NCBI GenBank assembly: GCA_030549495.1
Contig: JAUIRK010000736.1
Location: 1-64,000, forward strand
Origin: Nectonema munidae
Lineage: Eukaryota > Nematomorpha > Nectonematoida > Nectonematidae
Direction: 5' to 3'
DNA length: 64,000 nt
The number at the start of each line of letters is the position of its first letter. Positions within the stretch are counted from its first letter, which is position 1. Shown here one piece after another: positions 43,201-52,200 of the stretch. The notes under the pieces were generated by a model. It made no database searches, was not told where the DNA came from, and saw nothing but the letters and a program-made list of their open reading frames with translations. The position numbers and the translations under genes were made by a program.

Positions 43201-46200
43201 TGATGTTGAAAATTGCAATAAAATTTTGATTGCTTTTCCACCCACTTTTGCGTATTCCTTTTTTATGCATGGAGTGAACATATGGTGCTCTAAAGCACCT
43301 TTAAAAACTATACTGAAAGCAACTAAAAGGCTTTTTAGTCTTAAACGCCAATGTATATAAGCTTGCTGAGATAAGATGGTTGTGTTTTTTATGCTTGTGC
43401 TTTGGCAGTAAGTAATTTGGCGCTGGATAATAGATTCTCCTGGATGTACGCTGCTAAAGCTACGAAAACCCAGACAATGATAATGATCACTTCAAGTGTA
43501 GAGAGATGGCATTTTCGGATCAAATCTGGTTCAAGGATAATTTTTTACTTTTCAATCAAAAAATAGTGATGCAATTGAAATTGATTTATATTTTAAGCCT
43601 AACACTACAAATAACTATATATAACAAAGTGTTCCTAGAAATAACTACTATAAATGCTCTGAAAGCGTACTTGACAAGTATGATGTTATTATAACTTATT
43701 TGTTGTTTTATAAAGTAAAATTTAAGATGCCTGATTTAATTATGTATAAGTACATAACATTATAAATTTAGTAAATTTATTTTAAATTACTACCTCGCTC
43801 GAAATGTAACCCCTTGCTTGATGCCTCCAATATTGTAAACATTTCAGTGTTACGTATAAAATTTTTGCATAAATATAATAGTCTAACTCGCTGATTAACT
43901 GATCTGATTTGATTCAAATATAAAAAATTATTAAAAAAAATGTCTACATAATATTCCTTTTATATGTTTACATAATATTCCAGATTTGAGAATTTCATTC
44001 AAAAATTAACGAAATAAGATTGTTTCTTGTTTCTAGCATTTAGGTTGTTCCATCCCATATGTGCTAGTGAAATTGAAAAAAAAAGTAAATTTCTTTACTT
44101 TTTTGAACGAAACTTTTGCTTCTTTTGTCATCCATCACAAACTGATCTCCTCCCCAAGAGTAAGCATCTGCTGAGTTTTGCAACAAGTCTAAGCTGTATT
44201 CTGAAAAATGAAAGATAACAAAATAAATGCACTTCGAAGAATCACTATCTATTCATATATTTTGTGAAAATTTTTTATTGAAGGTTGCTTTTCTTCAGTT
44301 CATCAAAATCAATCAATAAATAAATTTAAGTATATAGCAGATCTGGCAAACCCTATACTTTGTATGCATTTGGTCGTCCTGTCTTCCGTGGTCTTGCCAG
44401 ATCACTGATGTATTCAATGAGAGTGTAATTTTAATTTTTTTAGTACTTCAAACGTTTATTCTTTTTCAAAATTAGAAGAAACTAATAAGTTCTTCGTAAA
44501 ATTGCAATCTCTATCTCACTTTGAGGCGGTCAAGGTCTTGAGTTCGTTCCCGCATCAAGCCCCCTTTCCTCATAGTGCGATACAAGGGGGGCAATTGTAC
44601 ACCCCACTCTACCTTTACCTTACTTTGCCTTCGTTTTAATTTTATTTTTTTTTTTTAATATTTCTCATTAAATATTTTCATTTTAATTTAACATTATTTA
44701 AAATTTATGAACAAGTTTTTTCTCTTCTTCTCCCCAATTCTTTTTAAGGTAAATGTAACTTGGCAAAAGTTATGTTGAATTTGAAAGGTAACTTGCTTTT
44801 TCTTACGTATTAAAATATTAGTATAACCCAATGATATTCTCTATTCCAACTTTATTATATATATTTTTACAATATTAACACACAGATTGAAGAAAAGTCA
44901 AAACTTTGGCAGTATTGGAACAAATCAAAGATCTCTGAAAACTTTCTGATCAGTTAAAAGATCTTTGACTCCACAAGCTAATGAATCTACCAGAGATCCT
45001 GAAACTATGAAGATCTTCTTTAACAATAAAATCATCATGAAATTCTGAAGTATAACTCTTCTTTCAGAAAAGAAAACTACATCCGATTAAACCTTTGTGC
45101 TGGTATGCTCAAAAATTGGCCATTGCCCCTATTGCCTTAAAATTGCGCTATTGCCCTTCTGAATCCTGCATTGACCGGAGTTCACCTGAGCTCAAAACTT
45201 CAGTACAAAAAATTTCAAATTAATAGAATATATTTTATGTACCTCATCACTTTATTTTAAAATGTCTCAGGTTGCCTTTTTTACTGATGGCTGCGTTGAT
45301 GGATCTCGTTTTAGGGGTGGGAGGGAGAAAGGGGGAGAGGAAAAGTCGCCCTTACATTATTGGTTCGATTGGACATACGTTATTTTGTCCCCTCCACTTT
45401 TTATACGGGTTTCTTCTTTCCAAAAAATTTTAAAAATATCTTTCAATTCATTTGGAAAGTTTAAACAATAAAATGCCTGCAATTATACTCGTATACCTAT
45501 TTCTATATTTTTAGATATCAAAAAAATTTCGTTAAATTTATAAACTTTACAGTTTACACCTTCAACTCAGAAGATAATGACGCTTTTTTCGAAGAGAAAG
45601 TGATTGTTGAGGAAAAGTATGAATTATGCAATGCTAGAAAAGATAGGAAAGTCTTTAAGACAACGAAAAACGGGGTTTGTCCCCCTCACACTTTCAAGAT
45701 AAACGAAACCTTTCGGCTTCTATACTTTTCCTTATTAATTGACACTTGCTTTGGAGCGAATATGTCACAGCGGCTATGGCGTTGATAAAATTCTGCACTT
45801 GTATATTCTTCTCAAAATTTGCAGACCCCTGTCAAACAAAGAGTGAAACATGGCTCATAACGGATTTCAGTATAGCTCAGAAGGAAAAGTGAAAGGCTTT
45901 TCATTCTGAGAAATTCTAATTGCATTTATTGTTACTTAGAAACTTTAATTTTGGGAATTTAATACAGGCAAGATTTTAAATATTATAAAAAATTTCACAT
46001 AAAAACTTGCAACTCTGGAAACACTATGGTCATGGAGAGATACTAAGTGTTTTTACAATACTTATTAGGTATATATTACAATTACTGTCTGCAAATAACC
46101 CAATGGTGAGAGCGTACGTTCTCAATTTAAACGGGCTGTGTTCGATTCCCCATAGTGACTATATCCTTAAAATGTGTCCAGCTTTACCGACAAATAAAAA

Positions 46201-49200
46201 AATTAAAAAAAAGCTAATTTTTATAGACCTTAAAAAGATAAGAATTTATAACCTATACCTAAGTCAAATTCTTTTTTAACGCTTTGAAAAGGAGACCCTG
46301 GAAGACACTCGCAGAAGTCTTTGGATAAATGGATTGGAGATAGTGAAATCGAAGAGGCGTTTAGGGGTGGAGAACATTTGTCCTCTGGTGTTGACAATGC
46401 AAATGCAAAGGAGGTTGATGAGTTTGTTGAGGTTAACGTGGATTTGTTGGGGATAGATGATGAAGAAAACTTTTGGGGAAAAGATGATGACGATTTTGGT
46501 GGTGAAGTGTTAGTTGCATAATAACTTGAGTAAACCAATTTAGCGTCTACCAATATTAATATAAGTATACAATTGCACTTTTTGTATATGGGACACTGAG
46601 GGGAACACAAGAAATCGATATTTCATCGCCAACCAAAAAAAGATTTACATTTTATAAAAATATTTAAATTTGTATTTCCAATCAATTCTTTTGCTTCCTC
46701 ACAAAATCTTATTTTTATTGACAGCAAAATGGCATGTTTCTGTGAACATCTATAAATCATAAATTCTTCAGTATTTTATATACTATTCTGAACAAGCTTT
46801 TCAACGATGATGAGTACTTTTTCTTTTATTTTTTTTTTCTTTAATTTTTTAACCGATTCTAAGTTATTTTTCAGAGAAACTTGAAATGTTTTTGGGCTTC
46901 TTTTAAATTGATCTTATCAACGAACATCAACTTTCTACATAATTTTGTCTAAAAATGATATCAATACAAAATTTATATGAAAAGTATGCTTTTCATCCTT
47001 CTAAGACACTTCACAGCATTACACTTGGCTAATTAAACTTCCATTTCCTATTATTTGGGAAAAGAAGCATCCAAATACTTGGATTATAAGTATTTTTGTA
47101 TTTTTTTGAATAAAAAATTATTTATGAAAAATAAATTTAAAAAAATTGTAAATTTTTTCCTTTTTAAGCGCTTTTAAGTATCACAAAGCTTTTTTATATA
47201 ATCTTTACACTTCTTCTAGCGCTAAAATGTCATAAAGATCAAAGAATTTAATTTAGAAATGGCCTATTTATTCTCTGCTTCTTTTTCATAGTAAGAATTT
47301 GGTTTAGAGACAATTCAACGCAAAACCAACTAGCCAGAGTAGCAGCCTTACCAGATCGTATGAGTTGTTTCTCCAATCCCAAGATGTAACCAGACTTCAA
47401 AGTCAAAGGAGGCAAAAAATTGCTTAACCTTTGAAAGAATTAAGAAGCACTTCCCAGAGAATTTTCTGAAAACTGTGGGGAGGAGGTGCCCAGAAAAATT
47501 AAAAATTTTACACGTGGCAAAAAGTAGGTGATTTAAACCTAGGTATATAAAATAATGAAAAAAAATAAATAAAAAAAAGTCTAAAGAAATTTATTGCATT
47601 TAAAATTAATTTTTGAAAAAAAAAATTTGATTTGAAAAAACTCATTGATTAAAATGTCCTTTATAAAAAGAAAGCTTTGACTTCTTTCTTTTATAGTTTT
47701 TTGTTAAATTAAGTTAAATGAGCTTTATCTATTGGAAATTTTATTCTTGTTCAAATATTTGTGTCTTTCTTCAAAATGCTTATCGAAAATTTGTACACCA
47801 CCTTTTTAAAGTATCCATGGAGGGCGCTCTTTCAAGAGATGTGTTGTTTGGCTAAGATTTTTAATTTCACATAAGCCATTAAAAGTGATGGTTGCAATAA
47901 GTGCTTTCAAAGTATAACGGAAATAAGGATGCTTTCAAAGCATTCTCGGTTCTTACATTATAACTATCTTAAATTCAAGAGGATGAGTTTTTATTGATTT
48001 CGTCTTCGGAGTGTGAGGTGCTATTTTCCATGGCCTACCCCATAGGACCAGTGTAGCAATTCTCAGGGTCTAGATCCTAGCAAGAATAAGCAGCTAGACT
48101 TTGACTTCGAGTGCCATATCCGAATAAAAAATGAAGCGAATATTATTTATCACCTTCATTTATGAGTTTGGTTATTTGAATACAGTAAGTTTTGTATCAT
48201 CACTTTTTTGCTTGACTTCTAAATTTACGAGTCTCCATTTTGCGATATAACATTTTTAAAATACTTAATATTTTATGTAGATAATGATTGATTTATTAAT
48301 TGAGAGAACAAAGAGTTAGAACGCAGGTAAATGGAGATGAAAACTTCTTGAAACATGTTCCTCTTTATACAATCCCATTCTATTCATTCTGATACGGTGT
48401 TTTCTTGAAATCCGTGAGGTTGCCTTTTGAAATGCTAAATTGTTCCATAATTAATTCAAGCTTACGTGAACGAGTTCAAAGTGTTCTTTAACTTTTTTGT
48501 ACAAAATAAAATAATTTTAATCACGATTTTTCATTTATTATTTGTACATAATAAAAAATCATCAAGATAAAAAAAGTTCAAGCAAATTTTTTTTTTGTTT
48601 TTTCATGTTTTTTATATTTTTTATTTTCCTTTTTTACACGTGTAACAAGTATCTATTACAAAAAAAAATTTCAAAGGAATCTGCAAAAAGAAGAATTAAA
48701 TGTACTTTGAGGTTATATCACCATCACTCTTTTATTGCCAGTCAAGAGGGGGAAGAAACTTTACATATATTATATATTTAAGTAGTTAGGTCTTTTTTTC
48801 GTGGAAGGATAAATGGTAAAAATATAATTAATTTAAATGAAGATTCAGCATAAACTCTCTGATCTGATTGGATAAAAATAATGAAAAAAAATTGTTCAGT
48901 TTTAATCAATCAAATTACACGAGAATCGACCAATTATTTTGAACATGTGTATTGTAACACACAAATGTGTATTGTTCAATCAAAACACATTTTTTTTCAT
49001 TTTCATTAATTCTTTAAAAATTTTACAAATGAGAAATTTCTTCATACTACATTAAAATGCAATCTTGGCAGTTGTTTTCATAAAACATTGCTCATGCTTT
49101 ATTCTATAAAAAATGTCCTAATCTTCTATATACCACAATACATATAGAGTTAAAGAAAGTTTTTAGCTTTAGCGCTTTTTAGATTTACCTCTCGTGTAAG

Positions 49201-52200
49201 ATGTAAAAATTGAGAGTTTTAATGTTATAACTAAAATTTATAAAATTGAAAAATATAAAAAAAATAATACAGTTGGCTATAAATCTCAAGTACTTCTTTT
49301 CTATCTTTTATTATATATATTAGATATTATTTTTTTTCAAAATAGATCTTCTTCTTATTTTTCTTTATATATAAAATTCCATTGAAAGAGAATTCTGAAT
49401 AGTAGTCTTAAAAAGTGTGGACCTTAAAGGGAAGCATGAATGGGACACTCGTCTCCTAATAATAAAAGAACCGTTTGTTTTTAGGCATATAAAAATTCAT
49501 TGAAAAAGGAAAGGTTGTATATTTGCGCAAACATATATTATTTTCCCACGTTGTTCGGAGATAAAAAAAAAAGTAAGGCCGTGTTAGCGCATACCTTTGA
49601 TGAGCGTTTGCAGATGCATCCAAATCACTTCGCCACAAAACGGAGGAAAGCTGGAGAGGAAGTCTTCTTGCTTCATCTGACACATTGCTTCACCGCTCAA
49701 CGCAAAGAGCGAGGAATGACGAAAATTTGGCAAGTCAAACTCATTGATGCACCATTCAAGCCAAAACTTGACATCTAAAGTTGCCCAGAACTTTGGATCT
49801 GAAGAAATGCAACTTTTTTTTGTAAAAACGTTCAAATTGCTCACATTTCTCTAAACTAGAGCAAAATCTAAGTTGGGGCAATGGCATAGCCCATTCGAAT
49901 CAATTTGCTCGCCTGGTCAAAATCTCCTATTTACTATGTTTAAATTAAACCGCCTATAACGAAGTCGGCTATAATGAAATTCTAGATAAGCCAATGACTT
50001 CTTAGTCCCTTAACCCATTTAAGGCCAAGGAAAGCAGACGATATCTAAAAAACGCAGACGATTTATATTCAAAGTCATTGAAAAAAGCAGACGAAGATGA
50101 AATTACTTATGTTCCAAAATAGGAACATTGGCCGTAAATGGGTTAAATTAAGCCACGCTGTCGTTATATGTGAATAAGATTTGACCAAGGATTTTGATTA
50201 ACTTTATTTCAATCGTGTCGCGGAGTTAACATACAAACAATGATGAATGCGCGCTAAAGTGTTGTAAAGCGTCATAACCAGATTTTGCTGTAGCTAAACT
50301 TCACAATTCAAAAAACGGAACTTAAGTTTAACATTTCTTAATAAATTGAAAATTATAAAGTTGCAAGCAAAATGTTTATTTTAAAAAAAAAATATGGTAA
50401 CATACATTTACTCTATATATAAATACAATCTTTTACTATCTTCAATTTAATCTATTCAACCGTTTAGAATTGAATATATTGAATATTATATTTATACTTG
50501 TTCACATATATATTATATTGTTCGCATATATATCATTAACATGCATACATGTACTTGTTCCACACAATCATTTACTATCTATAAATCTAGCTTATTAAAC
50601 CATTCGCATATGTTACTCTTCATCTTCATCATGAACAACATATTCTCTCTCACAGCCAGTCAAAGAAGCGTAAAAGATCAATGACACTTAATCTCACTCA
50701 ACAAGCCACCGACTCTCCTTCTATCCTTCATTTATACATTTACACGCACTTGAGAAAGACTTTTGGAGTTGAACATTTGTGTTGTTTTTAAAATAAACAT
50801 TTTGCTTGTAACTTTATAGTTTTCAATTTATTATTTTATTCCAAGCATGACCCTTCAGCACTTTTCCTTTATTTAATAAATAAATATCCGCCATGCCCTA
50901 ACGAACTAAATTGATGTTGTGGAAGCGCTTTAATTACGTTGAAGTGGACTTACGTAGAGGGATGTTGTTTTTGACTCGAAGGCGGTGAAATGACAGAAAA
51001 CTTTCTTTGACAGCTTCGATCACTCCTTGCTTACTCTCTGGGCTTTGATCGTGGAAAGCGTGCCTTTCTTAAACGAAAGAATTGGAAAAGTGTGTGAATT
51101 GCAGGTTTGTGTCAGCGCCATATATAAATAGTAAATACTTATCGACATTAAAACTGGACCTGCTTATCCTCTTAAGCATGTTAACTTACTAGAAAGTTAG
51201 TTATCTAGTAGGTCAATTTTTAAACTTCATATACACGAAAACGTGCCGAAATCTCTTGGCCTCTCCTTATTTTAACTTGTCACGTCTTTCGCCATTTTCT
51301 GGCACTTGAAAAAGATTATTTGATTACTATTTTTAAAAAATTTTTTTTATTTAAAATGTAGTGCCTAACTTAGACAACATAGGTACTATGCATAAGATTT
51401 CAATTATGAATTCCATTATAATGATTTTTTAACAAATTGACAATTCTCACAATAAGTTTTTTGATTTTTATAAACGCGGCTTGTTTAAAGTTTCTATATG
51501 CGCATGGAACTTTGAGGACAACCGTATTTATTTGAGGATATTTGTGTTTACGCTTAACTTTTCTCTATATAAAAATAATTGCATAACTCATAAGATGGCA
51601 AATTGCAGGAATGTGTTTATGCACTTACCTCCTTCATGAAATTTGGAATCTGGCACTGTTTTAAATTTTGGCTCTACAAAATATCAATCTGGAAAATTTA
51701 TTTAAAAATAATTTTTTTTTACATTATATATATTTTTAGTTTTCGCTATCGGATCCATAAGGAAGAATAATCTTGCTTAGCTGGACAGATGGTAAGGATG
51801 GTCACTTATTATGGATAGTCCGGTTTTGAACGCAAACCATTTGGATCGAGACCTTATTTTCCGAATACTAGGCCATCGGCCGAATTATATTTTGGGGTAG
51901 AAATTAGTTTGTTAGATATAGTTAGTTAATTCGTATTTGTTAACTAGTTAATAATAGTTTCTAAAAATATAATTTATTTACTTAGATAGGGAATCAATGA
52001 ATCAAATGAAATTTTAATAATATTAATTAGTCCATTTTTCTGTTTGCTGCTCTATCCTCCATATAAAAATTTGTACAATTAAAAATTTTGTTTAAACCTA
52101 ACTTATTAATAGCTTGTATTTATTATGTTGTTATTATAATAAATAGAAAAAATATTCACCCATTGTTCATTGTAAATAAATAGAATCTTACATCTTGCGA

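Noticed and set aside
44343-44402. GATCTGGCAA / TTGCCAGATC inverted pair
   Set aside because: Only 10-bp arms with no second copy; too weak to call an element.
46085-46185. Functional tRNA gene
   Set aside because: A and B boxes are present, but I could not pair an acceptor stem; the same style recurs in dispersed SINE copies.
46321-46521. Acidic plus-strand ORF
   Set aside because: Antisense to the Ser-rich ETS linker exon, which has splice sites and phase support; the acidic frame has none.
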